Source of the DNA: RGIG1927 sp045546275
GTDB lineage: Bacteria > Bacillota > Clostridia > UMGS1883
Length of the DNA: 39,980 nt
Reading direction: 5' to 3'
NCBI GenBank assembly: GCA_045546275.1
Contig: JAZQCM010000034.1
Coordinates: 1 to 39,980, forward strand
Of this stretch, positions 16,124 through 25,527 are shown one piece after another. Position numbers and translations under genes: made by a program. The number at the start of each line of letters is the position of its first letter. The first letter of the stretch is position 1. The notes beneath the pieces were generated by a model. The model was not told the DNA's origin. It saw only the letters and a list, made by a program, of their open reading frames with translations, and searched no databases.

Positions 16124-19100
16124 GAATGCAGATATCAAAAAGGTACTTGTTATTGGTTCCGGTCCTATTATCATCGGACAGGCTGCTGAGTTTGACTATG
16201 CAGGTACACAGGCGTGCCGTACTCTTAAGGAGGAAGGCATGGAGGTTGTTCTTATAAACTCAAACCCTGCTACCATCATGACCGATAAAGACATTGCAGA
16301 CAAGGTTTACATTGAACCTTTGACTGTTGAAACAGTTAAAAAAGTTATTTTAAAGGAAAAGCCCGATTCAATTCTCCCCACGCTTGGTGGTCAGACAGGC
16401 TTGAACCTTGCAATGGAAATTGCTGAAACAGGCTTTTTGGAAGAGCATAACGTAAAGCTTTTGGGCACAAGCCCCGAAACTATCCGTATGGCAGAAGACC
16501 GACAGGGCTTTAAGGATGCCATGGAGGACATTGGTCAGCCTTGTATTGCATCAAAGGTAGTTGAAACCTATGCCGACGGCTTGGCTTTTGCTTACGAAAT
16601 AGGCTTTCCCGTAATTATCCGTCCTGCTTACACTCTTGGCGGTACAGGCGGCGGTATTGCAAATAATGAAGAAGAATTTTCTCAGATTGCTCCTCACGGT
16701 CTCCGTCTTTCCAGAGTTGGTCAGATTTTGGTTGAAAAGTGTATTGCAGGCTGGAAGGAAGTTGAGTTTGAAGCAATGCGTGACGCATCGGGCAGTGCAA
16801 TAACTATCTGCTCCATGGAGAACTTAGACCCTGTTGGCGTTCACACAGGTGACAGTATTGTTGTTGCTCCTGCACAGACTTTGGCTACTAAAGAGTTCAC
16901 AATGCTTCGCGAAGCAGCAATTAAAATTATTAATAAATTAGGCGTTGAAGGCGGTTGTAACATTCAGTTTGCATTGGAGCCCAACAGCTTTGAATATGCA
17001 GTTATCGAGGTTAACCCCCGTCTTTCCCGTTCATCTGCCCTTGCAAGTAAGGCGACAGGCTACCCCATTGCAAAGGTTGCAACAAGAATTGCTCTTGGCT
17101 ACAATCTTGACGAAATCAGAAATGCCGTAACAGGTAAAACATATGCGGGCTTTGAACCCACAATCGACTACATTGTTGCAAAGTTCCCCAAGTGGCCCTT
17201 TGATAAGTTCGTAACAGCTGAAAGAAAATTGGGTACACAGATGAAGGCAACAGGCGAAGTTATGAGTATTGCAACAACCTTCGAGGGTGCGCTTTTGAAG
17301 GCAGTTCGTTCATTGGAACTTAACATTTTCCAGCTTGACTTGCCTCAGTACCGTGAATTTACTAAGGAAATGCTTTACAAGGAGCTTGAAAAGATTGACG
17401 ACATGCGTCTTTTTGTAGTTGCACAGGCACTTCTTCGCGGTATTACAGTTGACGAAATTCACGACATAACAAAGATTGATAACTGGTTCCTCACAAAGAT
17501 TAAGGCAATTGTTGATCTTGGTGAAGAATTAAAGAAGGGCAACCTTACTCCCGAAATATTGGAAAAAGCAAAGATTTACGGCTACACAGACAAGGTTATC
17601 GGCGAATACGTTGGTATGGATGAAAAGGCTGTAAAGGCAATGCGTAAGGAAAATAACATTATGCCTGCATACAAAATGGTTGACACCTGTGCAGCAGAAT
17701 TTGAAGCAATTACTCCTTACTACTATTCCTGCTACGGAAGTGAAAACGAATCCACAGGCGAACAGACCGAAAAGAAAAAGATTATGGTACTCGGTTCAGG
17801 TCCCATCCGTATTGGTCAGGGTATTGAATTTGACTACTGCTCTGTTCACTGTGTGTGGGCACTTAAGAGCCTTGGCTACGAAACAATCATTGTTAACAAC
17901 AACCCCGAAACAGTTTCAACTGACTTTGACATTGCCGACAAGCTGTATTTTGAACCCTTAACACCCGAGGATGTTGAAAACATTGTTGACCTTGAACAGC
18001 CCTACGGTGCAATTGTACAGTTTGGCGGACAGACTGCAATCAAGCTCACAAAGGCACTTAAGGAAATGGGCGTTAAAATCCTTGGTACAAAGGCTGAAGA
18101 CGTTGACCGTGCCGAAGACAGAGAGCTCTTTGACGAAATCTTAGAAGCTAACAACATTCCCCGTCCTGCAGGCAGAACAGTATTCACCTGCGAGGAAGCA
18201 ATTCAGGCAGCCAACGAAATCGGCTATCCTGTTCTTGTTCGTCCCAGCTACGTATTGGGCGGTCAGGGCATGGAAATTGCATACAACGACAAGGATATTA
18301 CCGTATACATGGAAATTATCAACCGCAGCGTACAGGAGCATCCCATTCTGGTTGACAAGTATGTAATCGGTAAAGAAGTTGAAGTTGACGCAGTTTGTGA
18401 CGGTAAGGATATTCTTATCCCCGGTATTATGGAGCACGTTGAAAGAACAGGCGTTCACTCCGGTGACTCTATCAGCGTTTACCCCACACAGACAATCAGC
18501 GAAAAGGACAAGGAAACAATTATTGACTACACAGAAAAGCTTGCAAAGGCTCTTAACGTTGTAGGTCTTATCAACATTCAGTTTATCATAGCTCCCGATG
18601 GTGTTTACATTATCGAGGTTAACCCTCGTTCTTCAAGAACTGTTCCTTACATCAGTAAGGTTACAAATGTTCCCATTGTTAAATTGGCTGTAAGAGCTAT
18701 GATGGGCGAGGACCTTGCTTCTATGGGCTACGGCACAGGACTTTATCCTGTTGCAAACTATGTTGCAGTAAAGATGCCCGTGTTCAGCTTTGAAAAGCTC
18801 CACGATGTTGACACTTCCTTAGGACCTGAAATGAAGTCCACAGGTGAAGTTTTGGGTATTGCACCCACTTTCCACGAAGCTCTTCATAAGTCCTTTGTGG
18901 GCAGTAACATGAAAATCCCCACCGAGGGTAACCTTCTTATTACTGTACGTGACACAGACAAGGAAGAGGTTTGCGTTTTAGCTAAGGAATTTGAAAAGCA
19001 CGGCTTCAGAATTTACGCTACAGGCGGCACATGTCAGTATCTTATTGATAACGGCGTTAACGCTAAAAAGGTTAATAAGATTGCCGAAGGTGCTCCCGAC

Positions 19101-19316
19101 ATCTTAGACTTTATCTCAGGTGGTGGCTGTGATTTGGTTATCAACACCCCCACACGTGGTCGCCAACATAATCGTGACGGCTTTAAGATCAGAAGAACAA
19201 GCGTTGAAAGAAGCATCCCCTGTCTTACAAGCTTAGATACTGCAAAGGCACTTTTGGCAAGTATTGAACAGAAGACAGCAGGCGAATTAGGAATTGTAGA
19301 TATTTCCACTTTATAA
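16116..19316 (+). CDS. carB: Carbamoyl-phosphate synthase large subunit
   Basis: CarB makes carbamoyl phosphate from bicarbonate, ammonia and two ATP. The 1066 residues are full length. The first ATP-grasp half begins with VLVIGSGPIIIGQAAEFDYAG, then ILPTLGGQTGLNLA, RPAYTLGGTGGG and VIEVNPRLSRSSALASKATG. A linker/oligomerisation region occupies about 400-550 (VDTCAAEF at its end). The second half begins with IMVLGSGPIRIGQGIEFDYC and contains RPSYVLGGQGM and IIEVNPRSSRTVPYISK. The C-terminal MGS-like allosteric domain (about 935-1066) includes INTPTRG and IPCLTSLDTAKA. All expected motifs are present, in contrast to its partner carA. The start overlaps carA, indicating coupling. No other pyrimidine or arginine genes are in view. 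Confidence 0.98.
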   Translation: MPKNADIKKVLVIGSGPIIIGQAAEFDYAGTQACRTLKEEGMEVVLINSNPATIMTDKDIADKVYIEPLTVETVKKVILKEKPDSILPTLGGQTGLNLAMEIAETGFLEEHNVKLLGTSPETIRMAEDRQGFKDAMEDIGQPCIASKVVETYADGLAFAYEIGFPVIIRPAYTLGGTGGGIANNEEEFSQIAPHGLRLSRVGQILVEKCIAGWKEVEFEAMRDASGSAITICSMENLDPVGVHTGDSIVVAPAQTLATKEFTMLREAAIKIINKLGVEGGCNIQFALEPNSFEYAVIEVNPRLSRSSALASKATGYPIAKVATRIALGYNLDEIRNAVTGKTYAGFEPTIDYIVAKFPKWPFDKFVTAERKLGTQMKATGEVMSIATTFEGALLKAVRSLELNIFQLDLPQYREFTKEMLYKELEKIDDMRLFVVAQALLRGITVDEIHDITKIDNWFLTKIKAIVDLGEELKKGNLTPEILEKAKIYGYTDKVIGEYVGMDEKAVKAMRKENNIMPAYKMVDTCAAEFEAITPYYYSCYGSENESTGEQTEKKKIMVLGSGPIRIGQGIEFDYCSVHCVWALKSLGYETIIVNNNPETVSTDFDIADKLYFEPLTPEDVENIVDLEQPYGAIVQFGGQTAIKLTKALKEMGVKILGTKAEDVDRAEDRELFDEILEANNIPRPAGRTVFTCEEAIQAANEIGYPVLVRPSYVLGGQGMEIAYNDKDITVYMEIINRSVQEHPILVDKYVIGKEVEVDAVCDGKDILIPGIMEHVERTGVHSGDSISVYPTQTISEKDKETIIDYTEKLAKALNVVGLINIQFIIAPDGVYIIEVNPRSSRTVPYISKVTNVPIVKLAVRAMMGEDLASMGYGTGLYPVANYVAVKMPVFSFEKLHDVDTSLGPEMKSTGEVLGIAPTFHEALHKSFVGSNMKIPTEGNLLITVRDTDKEEVCVLAKEFEKHGFRIYATGGTCQYLIDNGVNAKKVNKIAEGAPDILDFISGGGCDLVINTPTRGRQHNRDGFKIRRTSVERSIPCLTSLDTAKALLASIEQKTAGELGIVDISTL

Positions 19317-19322
19317 TCAAAC

Positions 19323-19357
19323 ATCAGCGGAAGCGGATGCTTCCGCTGATAGTTTTT
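19323..19357 (+). terminator. Terminator of carAB
   Basis: ATCAGCGGAAGC (19323-19334) pairs with GCTTCCGCTGAT (19339-19350) around GGAT, followed by AGTTTTTT. Confidence 0.93.
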
Positions 19358-19371
19358 TGGAGAGAGAATTT

Positions 19372-20745
19372 ATGACATTTGATTTTCACGAGCAGGAAAT
19401 AATAATGAATAGAGTAAAGCTCATTTTAGGCGAAGGAAAAAAAGCATTGGTTGAAACCTATGGTTGTCAGCAAAATGTGAACGATTCCCAGAAATATGAG
19501 GGCATGCTCATGAAAATGGGCTACAGCTTAACCCAAACAAGGGAAGAAGCAGACTTTATTCTTTTTAACACCTGCGCCGTAAGAGAAAATGCCGAAAAAA
19601 AAGTTTTTGGCAACTTAGGTGCACTAAAGCATCTTAAGGCAAAAAAAACGTCCCTTATTATAGGTATTTGCGGTTGCATGAGCCAGCAGGAAGCCGTTGC
19701 AATGAAAATAAAACAAAAGTATCGCCATGTGGATTTAATTTTCGGTACACATTCAATGGCGGATTTTCCTAAAATGCTCGAAAACATCCTGCAGGAAAGA
19801 AAAAGAATTATAGACACAAGCGAAGTTGACTATGTGTGCGAAAACGTGCCCACAAATTACGACGGGGGCAGTAAAGCGTTTGTTTCAATTATGTATGGCT
19901 GCAACAATTTCTGCACCTACTGCATAGTGCCCTATGTGCGAGGACGAGAAAGAAGCCGTGACATGGAAGCGGTTCTTGATGAGTGCAAGCTTTTGGCACA
20001 AAAAGGCGTGAAGGAGATTACTCTTCTTGGGCAGAATGTTAACAGCTACGGCAAAGATTTGGGCATGGTGGAAGGCTTTGCAACACTTCTGAACCGGGTT
20101 GACAAAATCGAAGGCATAGAGCGTATCCGCTTCATGTCAAGCCATCCAAAGGACATTTCCGACAAGGTTTTGGAAACAATGGCTTTTTCAAAGCACATTT
20201 GCCATCAGCTTCATTTGCCGTTGCAGTCAGGCAGTGATAAGCTTTTAAAGGAAATGAATCGTGTTTATAATCGTGAAAAATACCTTTCCATTGTAAACAA
20301 GGCAAAGGAGTTAATGCCCGATTTAGCCCTTACAACTGACATTATCGTAGGCTTCCCCACAGAAACAGAGGAGGATTTTGAAGATACGATTGATATGCTT
20401 AAAACCGTTAAGTACGACAGCATATTCTCGTTTATTTATTCAAAGCGTGAAGGCACTCCTGCTGCAAAAATGGATTTTTGTGCATCGGAGGAGGAAATTA
20501 AAAACCGCTTTGACAAGCTTCTTTGTGTGCAGAACGAAATAAGCTATGAGCTTAACAAAAAGTGCGAGGGTGAAGTGCAGGAGGTTTTAGTTGAAAGCAT
20601 TTCCAAGGAAGAGGGCGTGCTCACCTCACGAAATTATGCAAATAAAATTGTTAATTTCAAGGGCGATGAAAGCCTTGTGGGCAAAATTGTAAAAGTAAAA
20701 ATAACCAAGGCACAGACCTGGATTTTGATAGGAGAATTAATATGA
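19372..20745 (+). CDS. miaB: tRNA-2-methylthio-N6-dimethylallyladenosine synthase
   Basis: MiaB is a radical-SAM methylthiotransferase that adds a methylthio group to i6A37 of tRNAs. ATG 19372 is chosen because GGAGAG lies 7 nt upstream (457 residues). The N-terminal UPF0004 domain has its three cluster cysteines in ETYGCQQNVNDS, FNTCAVRENAEKKVFG and GICGCMSQQE. The radical-SAM domain has CNNFCTYC (CX3CX2C) in MYGCNNFCTYCIVPYVRGRE. ITLLGQNVNSYG and the LPLQSGSD block follow, and a TRAM domain lies at about 390-457. It overlaps the ylbF-like gene by 4 nt (ATGA), as also seen for B. subtilis ymcB-ymcA. No promoter is obvious in the 15 nt after the carAB hairpin, so partial read-through is likely. 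Confidence 0.97.
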   Translation: MTFDFHEQEIIMNRVKLILGEGKKALVETYGCQQNVNDSQKYEGMLMKMGYSLTQTREEADFILFNTCAVRENAEKKVFGNLGALKHLKAKKTSLIIGICGCMSQQEAVAMKIKQKYRHVDLIFGTHSMADFPKMLENILQERKRIIDTSEVDYVCENVPTNYDGGSKAFVSIMYGCNNFCTYCIVPYVRGRERSRDMEAVLDECKLLAQKGVKEITLLGQNVNSYGKDLGMVEGFATLLNRVDKIEGIERIRFMSSHPKDISDKVLETMAFSKHICHQLHLPLQSGSDKLLKEMNRVYNREKYLSIVNKAKELMPDLALTTDIIVGFPTETEEDFEDTIDMLKTVKYDSIFSFIYSKREGTPAAKMDFCASEEEIKNRFDKLLCVQNEISYELNKKCEGEVQEVLVESISKEEGVLTSRNYANKIVNFKGDESLVGKIVKVKITKAQTWILIGELI

Positions 20746-21134
20746 GTGAAATTTTAGCAAAAGCAAGAGAATTAGGACAGGCAATCGTTGATAGTGAAGA
20801 GTACAAAAACCTTAAGGCTCTTGAAGAAAAACAGGAAAACGACGAGGAAGCAATGGCAGCTTTAGTTGAATACAACAACGTAAGAAAGCGCCTTGCGGAA
20901 GAAATCAATGCAAGCGAAGTAAATGACGAAAGAATGGCTGAAATTCGTGAAGAGTTGGAAAAGAGCTACGAAAAGGTTATGAGTAACCCCATAATCAGCG
21001 AATACTATGAGGCTCAGAACAAGTTCCAGGCAATTGTAGGACAGATGAATTCAATTCTCACCTATTTCATGACAGGTGAAATTTCAGGTGGCGGCTGCTC
21101 AGGTAACTGTTCAGGTTGCTCTTCCTGTGGTTAA
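20742..21134 (+). CDS. YlbF/YmcA-family protein with cysteine-rich tail
   Basis: The 130-residue protein is largely helical, as in the YlbF/YmcA family (com_ylbF). In B. subtilis these proteins form a complex with YaaT that affects RNase Y, competence and biofilm formation. The helical core (about 1-108) includes ARELGQAIVDSEEYKNL and PIISEYYEAQNKFQAIVG. The tail GGGCSGNCSGCSSCG places cysteines at 119, 123, 126 and 129 (CX3CX2CX2C), suitable for an iron-sulfur or zinc site. Iron-sulfur clusters have been reported for the B. subtilis complex. It overlaps miaB, a neighbourhood that is conserved with ymcA-miaB. Terminated by the hairpin at 21143. Confidence 0.9.
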   Translation: MSEILAKARELGQAIVDSEEYKNLKALEEKQENDEEAMAALVEYNNVRKRLAEEINASEVNDERMAEIREELEKSYEKVMSNPIISEYYEAQNKFQAIVGQMNSILTYFMTGEISGGGCSGNCSGCSSCG

Positions 21135-21142
21135 TTAAAGAC

Positions 21143-21171
21143 AAAGCCTGCGGAATTTTCCGCAGGCTTTT
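21143..21171 (+). terminator. Terminator of miaB-ylbF
   Basis: AAAGCCTGCGGAA pairs with TTCCGCAGGCTTT around TT, then TT. It lies 8 nt after the stop codon. Confidence 0.9.
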
Positions 21172-21207
21172 AAAATATGAATAATCGGTAAATAATACCT
21201 GTATTTG

Positions 21208-21236
21208 TTGAGAAAACTAAATGAATATGATAAAAT
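21208..21236 (+). promoter_or_regulatory. Promoter of cardiolipin synthase
   Basis: TTGAGA (21208-21213), 17-nt spacer, TAAAAT (21231-21236). It falls inside the longer ORF that would start at 21205, supporting the later start at 21256. Confidence 0.8.
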
Positions 21237-21255
21237 CCCCGTAAGAGGTGAGCTT

Positions 21256-22767
21256 ATGAAAATATTAAAGCCTATAGTAAGCCGTTTTACCATGGTTACG
21301 GTTGCTCTTTTAATGCAAATTGGCGTTATGGTTTTAATGTCCACATATTTTGAAAGCATAATGATTGCCGCACGCATTGCAATAGGCGTTGTGAGCTTTA
21401 TTGTGGTGTGCATAGTGCTCAACCAGGTGCAAAATTCCGCAATTGCACTAACCTGGATTATTTTTATACTTACTTTTCCCATTTTTGGCAGCATGCTGTA
21501 TCTTTTAGTGGGTGGCAAGCGCCCCGGGCGGAAAATGCGCAAAAGGTTCGAAAAAGCAAGTGCTAAAAAAAGCGTAAAACGAACACTTGGCATGAAAGAA
21601 GAGCTTTTTGAAGAAAACGAAAATGTGTACTACGAAAGCATGTATCTTAAAAGGCAGGGTTTCCCCGTTTACAAAAATACCTCTGTTAAATATTTTCCCT
21701 TGGGTGACGATGCATTTCCTGCAATGCTTGAAGCAATAGAAAGCGCCAAGGAATTTATTTTCATGGAGTATTTTATTTTAGACAAGGGCGAAATGCTCGA
21801 GAAAATTATTGATGTTTTAGAAAGAAAAGCAAAAGAAGGGGTTGACGTAAGAGTAATTTATGACGACATGGGAAGCCTTTTTACCTTGCCGCATAATTAC
21901 CCCAAAATACTTTCCGAAAAAGGAATTAAATGTCTTGATTTTAACCCCTATGTGCCTGTGGTCAGTGCCATTATGAATCACCGTGACCACAGAAAAATTC
22001 TGGTTGTTGATTCACGCATAGCATTTACAGGCGGTATAAACATTGCTGATGAATATATCAACAAAAAAGAAAAATACGGTCACTGGAAAGACAATGCAAT
22101 CATGCTTACAGGGGAAGGTGTTAACGGCTTTACCTTAATGTTTTTGGAAATGTGGCGCGCATACAAAAAAGACGACACAGACATTTCAAGGTTCCTGAAA
22201 TTTGAAAAAAGCACTGAAGGAGCAGGCTATGTGCAGCCTTTTTTTGACACACCTGTTGACGATGAGCTGGTGGGCGAAAATGTTTACATGCAGGCAATAG
22301 CTTCGGCAAAAAGGTACATTTACATTTTCACTCCTTACCTTATCCCCGACAGGGTGCTTGTGAGGGAATTAACTCTTGCGGCAAAAAGAGGTGTTGATGT
22401 AAAAATTATGGTGCCGGGAATACCCGACAAAAAAATGGTTTATTCCATTACAAAATCACATTTTGGCCCGCTTTTGAAAAAGGGCGTTAAAATTTACAAA
22501 TACACTCCAGGTTTTTTGCATGCAAAGGGCTTTGTGTGCGATGACTCAGTTGCTTTTGCAGGCACTGTAAACGTGGACTACAGAAGCATGTACCATCATT
22601 TTGAATGTGGTTGTATTATGTACAACACTCCTTCAGTGTTTGAAATAAAGGATGACTTTTTAAAAACTTTAAAAAAATGCGAAAAGGTTGAAAAAAGCCA
22701 AAGACTCAAGGGCGTAATCGGAACAACCTACCACGCATTGGTAAGGTTGATTTCACCCATGATGTAA
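21256..22767 (+). CDS. cls: Cardiolipin synthase
   Basis: The enzyme joins two phosphatidylglycerols to form cardiolipin at the membrane. The ATG at 21256 has AGAGGTGA upstream and gives 503 residues. Two N-terminal membrane segments (about 10-70, ending TWIIFILTFPIFGSMLYLLVGG) are followed by two phospholipase-D domains. The first HKD motif is HRDHRKILVVD followed by GGINIADEY, and the second is HAKGFVCDDSVAFAGTVNVDYRS. Both have full HxKxxxxD, so it should be active. Length and layout match typical Firmicute Cls. It is a single-gene transcript between its own promoter and a bidirectional terminator. Confidence 0.96.
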   Translation: MKILKPIVSRFTMVTVALLMQIGVMVLMSTYFESIMIAARIAIGVVSFIVVCIVLNQVQNSAIALTWIIFILTFPIFGSMLYLLVGGKRPGRKMRKRFEKASAKKSVKRTLGMKEELFEENENVYYESMYLKRQGFPVYKNTSVKYFPLGDDAFPAMLEAIESAKEFIFMEYFILDKGEMLEKIIDVLERKAKEGVDVRVIYDDMGSLFTLPHNYPKILSEKGIKCLDFNPYVPVVSAIMNHRDHRKILVVDSRIAFTGGINIADEYINKKEKYGHWKDNAIMLTGEGVNGFTLMFLEMWRAYKKDDTDISRFLKFEKSTEGAGYVQPFFDTPVDDELVGENVYMQAIASAKRYIYIFTPYLIPDRVLVRELTLAAKRGVDVKIMVPGIPDKKMVYSITKSHFGPLLKKGVKIYKYTPGFLHAKGFVCDDSVAFAGTVNVDYRSMYHHFECGCIMYNTPSVFEIKDDFLKTLKKCEKVEKSQRLKGVIGTTYHALVRLISPMM

Positions 22768-22800
22768 AAAAAAGTGTGCCAATTCTGGCACACTTTTTTT
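22767..22800. terminator. Bidirectional terminator between cls and the minus-strand membrane gene
   Basis: AAAAAAAGTGTGCCA, ATTC loop, TGGCACACTTTTTTT. U-tracts lie on both strands, and the stem reaches both stop codons. Confidence 0.93.
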
Positions 22801-24442
22801 AGTCCGATAAATATTCAAAAAAGAAATTATCCTTGGTTTGTCCTGTGAAATTTTTGCCCTTAAAAACTGTGGAAACTTCCTTTGAATCGTTTTCCACCTT
22901 GCCCTTTGTTTTAATTTCGTGCACGGTAGCCTCAACTGTGCGGGCAATCTCAGTAAATGGAGTTATACTGCCCACAAAAAGCACCGCAATTGAAAGTGCA
23001 AATGCCAACGACTGTTTCGTTTTATAAAAATCCTTAACTGCATCAGTAACCAAAAGGCAAAGCACCAAAAGTGCAGGCACAGATGCACGCATGCAAAAAT
23101 CGATAGATTTACCCACAACGAAAAATGGAATTAAAAGAAGCGATACTACAACAATAAAGTAAAGTGAGCTTTTTTTGAACTTTTTCAGCGCAATCAATGC
23201 GTAAACGCCAACCTCCAATATTAAAAAGAGTATGTAATAGGTTGGTTTTACACCATTGAGCTTTGCAAACATATATCCCACCGGAACTGCAGGCAGAAGA
23301 TAGAGCAAATGAATTTTCTTAAAATTGTTTCCACCTAAGAACACAAAGTACAAAAACGCCCATATACCTAAAATAATTACCATGCCTAAAAAGTTAAAGG
23401 CAGGAGCTTGAGAGGAAGTGGCTTGGGACGAGGTGTTGCCCGATGCAATGTTGCCTTTTAAGTAAAAAAATGTAATTATACCGCTGTAGCCGCCGCCTAA
23501 AACATTCTGGAAAGTGAAAAGCGAAAGAAACGATTCTTTAAAGTTTTTTGTAAAGGTTCTTTCAAAAATGGGCTCATTGTGATTTGTAAATGCACACCAT
23601 AAAAATATTGGAATCAGTCCCACAAAAGGCAGGGGACTTGACAAAAGAGTAACCCCCATTATGAAAACAAGGTTTTTGTTGTTCTTTTCCAAAAGGAGCA
23701 TGAGTGTTGCAATCCACACAGGAAGTGACTGGTTAAAAACCCAGAAAAGCTGGGTGATATGTGAGGAGTACTGGAAGTTTTTTGCCCACCATTCAAGGTG
23801 ATAGGTTAACTTGCTTCCCTCTTTAAATGCCCATTTGCCAACCTGAAGAGTTGAAAGTGAGTCGCTTACAAGCGGTGCAAGTAATCTGCCCACAACATCA
23901 AGCCCCGAAAAGCAAAGGAAAAACACTAAAGGGTACAAAACCACCTTTTTATGGATAAGGCACAAAAGATACCAGATAAGTGCCATGCCCATAATTGCCC
24001 ATATCACAGAAAAAATGTAGCCTGCCTCAAGAGTTGTGAGCTTGCCTAAAAGTGCCGACGGAAGCCAGAATCCGATGTAGTAAATAAGACCTACCTCGTT
24101 TTCAGAAACAGTTTCCTTTGGTGGCCATGAGTAATTTACCAGTATGTCGAAAATGGTGTTTCTTGTTGCATGGTCGTTATTCTGCCACAAAATGTTGCCA
24201 ATGCCCGATAAAAGAACAACGGCGCAAATAATAAATAAGCCTGCTGTAATTTTAACAGCATCGGTTCTTTCCGCTTTAAGTGAAGCTAACCCCTCTGAGT
24301 TAGATGCGGCAAAAACAATTGAAAAAATAATTGCCAGAGAAAACGCATTTGATGCAGGGAAGCTAACAAAACCCAGGGAGAAAATTAAAAAGGGCAAAGA
24401 TAGGTACAAATATATTAAAAATGGTACAATTTTCTTTTTCAT
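22799..24442 (-). CDS. Large multi-pass membrane protein, possible GT-C-type glycosyltransferase
   Basis: The 547 residues contain roughly 11-13 hydrophobic segments and an N-terminal basic start (MKKKIVPFLIYLYL). A long loop after the second or third segment carries Asp and aromatic residues (WQNNDHATRNTIFDILVNYSWPP). This resembles the first extracellular loop of GT-C lipid-linked sugar transferases, where acidic residues are catalytic. A second polar loop (about 180-230, rich in Trp and Tyr) and a Ser/Thr/Gln/Ala-rich insertion SGNTSSQATSSQAPA occur later. The last 50 residues are a soluble charged tail. It stands head-to-head with the GT2-licD-gtrA operon, which fits a role in envelope glycan assembly. 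Neither family nor substrate can be fixed from sequence alone. Confidence 0.8.
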   Translation of the reverse strand: MKKKIVPFLIYLYLSLPFLIFSLGFVSFPASNAFSLAIIFSIVFAASNSEGLASLKAERTDAVKITAGLFIICAVVLLSGIGNILWQNNDHATRNTIFDILVNYSWPPKETVSENEVGLIYYIGFWLPSALLGKLTTLEAGYIFSVIWAIMGMALIWYLLCLIHKKVVLYPLVFFLCFSGLDVVGRLLAPLVSDSLSTLQVGKWAFKEGSKLTYHLEWWAKNFQYSSHITQLFWVFNQSLPVWIATLMLLLEKNNKNLVFIMGVTLLSSPLPFVGLIPIFLWCAFTNHNEPIFERTFTKNFKESFLSLFTFQNVLGGGYSGIITFFYLKGNIASGNTSSQATSSQAPAFNFLGMVIILGIWAFLYFVFLGGNNFKKIHLLYLLPAVPVGYMFAKLNGVKPTYYILFLILEVGVYALIALKKFKKSSLYFIVVVSLLLIPFFVVGKSIDFCMRASVPALLVLCLLVTDAVKDFYKTKQSLAFALSIAVLFVGSITPFTEIARTVEATVHEIKTKGKVENDSKEVSTVFKGKNFTGQTKDNFFFEYLSD

Positions 24443-24463
24443 TCAAACACCGCCTTTTGATAA

Positions 24464-24493
24464 AGTATATAATAATACGGTAAAGATTGTCAA
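24464..24493 (-). promoter_or_regulatory. Promoter of the large membrane-protein gene
   Basis: On the minus strand TTGACA (24493-24488), 18-nt spacer, TATACT (24469-24464). It is back-to-back with the promoter at 24512. Confidence 0.75.
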
Positions 24494-24511
24494 CAAAACT
24501 TATACAAAAGT

Positions 24512-24540
24512 TTGACATATTCCTCTTTTTTTGTTATTAT
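24512..24540 (+). promoter_or_regulatory. Promoter of the six-gene envelope operon
   Basis: TTGACA (24512-24517), 17-nt spacer, TATTAT (24535-24540), about 40 nt before the GT2 start. Confidence 0.88.
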
Positions 24541-24579
24541 AAAAATTGGTGGTCAAAGGACATTTACGGAGGCTTGATT

Positions 24580-25527
24580 ATGAAAAAAATAAGCATTGTA
24601 ATTCCAACATACAACGAAGAAGAAAATGTAAAAGCCATGGCAGACGCTGTAACGGCGCTGTTTTCGGTTCAGCTTGAAAACTACGATTATGAAATCATTT
24701 TTATAGATAACTGTTCAAAGGACAAAACAAGAGAGTGCCTTGAAGAAATCTGCATGAACAACAAAAAGATAAAAGCAATTTTCAATGCAAAAAATTTCGG
24801 ACAGTTCAATTCGCCCTATTACGGACTTTTGCAGGCATCGGGCGATTGTGCGGTGCTTTTGGCGGCGGATTTTCAGGACCCTGTTGACATGATACCTAAG
24901 TTTGTAGCCGCATGGGAAAAGGAAAATTACAACATTGTCTGCGGCATAAAAACCTCCTCCAAGGAAAATAAATTAGTGTATGCATTAAGAAGCATTTACT
25001 ACAAAGCAATAAAGCGCATGAGCGATGTGGAGCAGATTGAGCATTTCACAGGCTTTGCATTGTATGACAAAAGCTTTATTGAGGTTTTAAAAAAGCTGGA
25101 AGACCCAAAGCCATTTTTGCGAGGCATTGTGGCGGAATTGGGTGGCAAAAGGTGCGAAATTGAATACACTCAGCCAAAAAGAAGAGCAGGCAAAACAAAA
25201 AACAACTGGTATTCTCTCTACGATGCGGCAATGCTCAGCTTTACCTCCTACACAAAAATTGGTTTAAGACTTGCAACCTTTGCAGGCTTCTTTGTGGGGT
25301 TGATGAGCGTGTTAATAGGAGTAGTGTACCTTGTGTTAAAGCTTTTGTATTGGAACAGGTTTGCCGCAGGTCAGGCACCCATTCTTATAGGTATGTTTTT
25401 CTTGGGCGCAGTACAGCTTTTGTTCATCGGCATTATGGGTGAGTACATACTCAGCATGAACAGCCGTATAATGAAAAGACCACTTGTTGTGGAAGAGAGA
25501 AGGATAAATTTCCATGATGAACAATGA
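24580..25527 (+). CDS. GT2 glycosyltransferase, undecaprenyl-phosphate sugar transferase type (GtrB/DPM-like)
   Basis: Members transfer a sugar from a nucleotide sugar to a polyprenyl phosphate at the inner face of the membrane. ATG 24580 has GGAGG 7 nt upstream and gives 315 residues. The GT-A domain (about 1-225) opens with ISIVIPTYNEEENV, has EIIFIDNCSKDKTRE, the donor/metal block AADFQDPVDMIPKF and the acceptor block YTQPKRRAGKTKNNW. Two C-terminal membrane segments follow (about 235-300), as in GtrB/ArnC-like proteins. It is the first gene of the operon and sits two genes upstream of gtrA, the usual flippase partner. The sugar is unknown. Confidence 0.93.
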   Translation: MKKISIVIPTYNEEENVKAMADAVTALFSVQLENYDYEIIFIDNCSKDKTRECLEEICMNNKKIKAIFNAKNFGQFNSPYYGLLQASGDCAVLLAADFQDPVDMIPKFVAAWEKENYNIVCGIKTSSKENKLVYALRSIYYKAIKRMSDVEQIEHFTGFALYDKSFIEVLKKLEDPKPFLRGIVAELGGKRCEIEYTQPKRRAGKTKNNWYSLYDAAMLSFTSYTKIGLRLATFAGFFVGLMSVLIGVVYLVLKLLYWNRFAAGQAPILIGMFFLGAVQLLFIGIMGEYILSMNSRIMKRPLVVEERRINFHDEQ

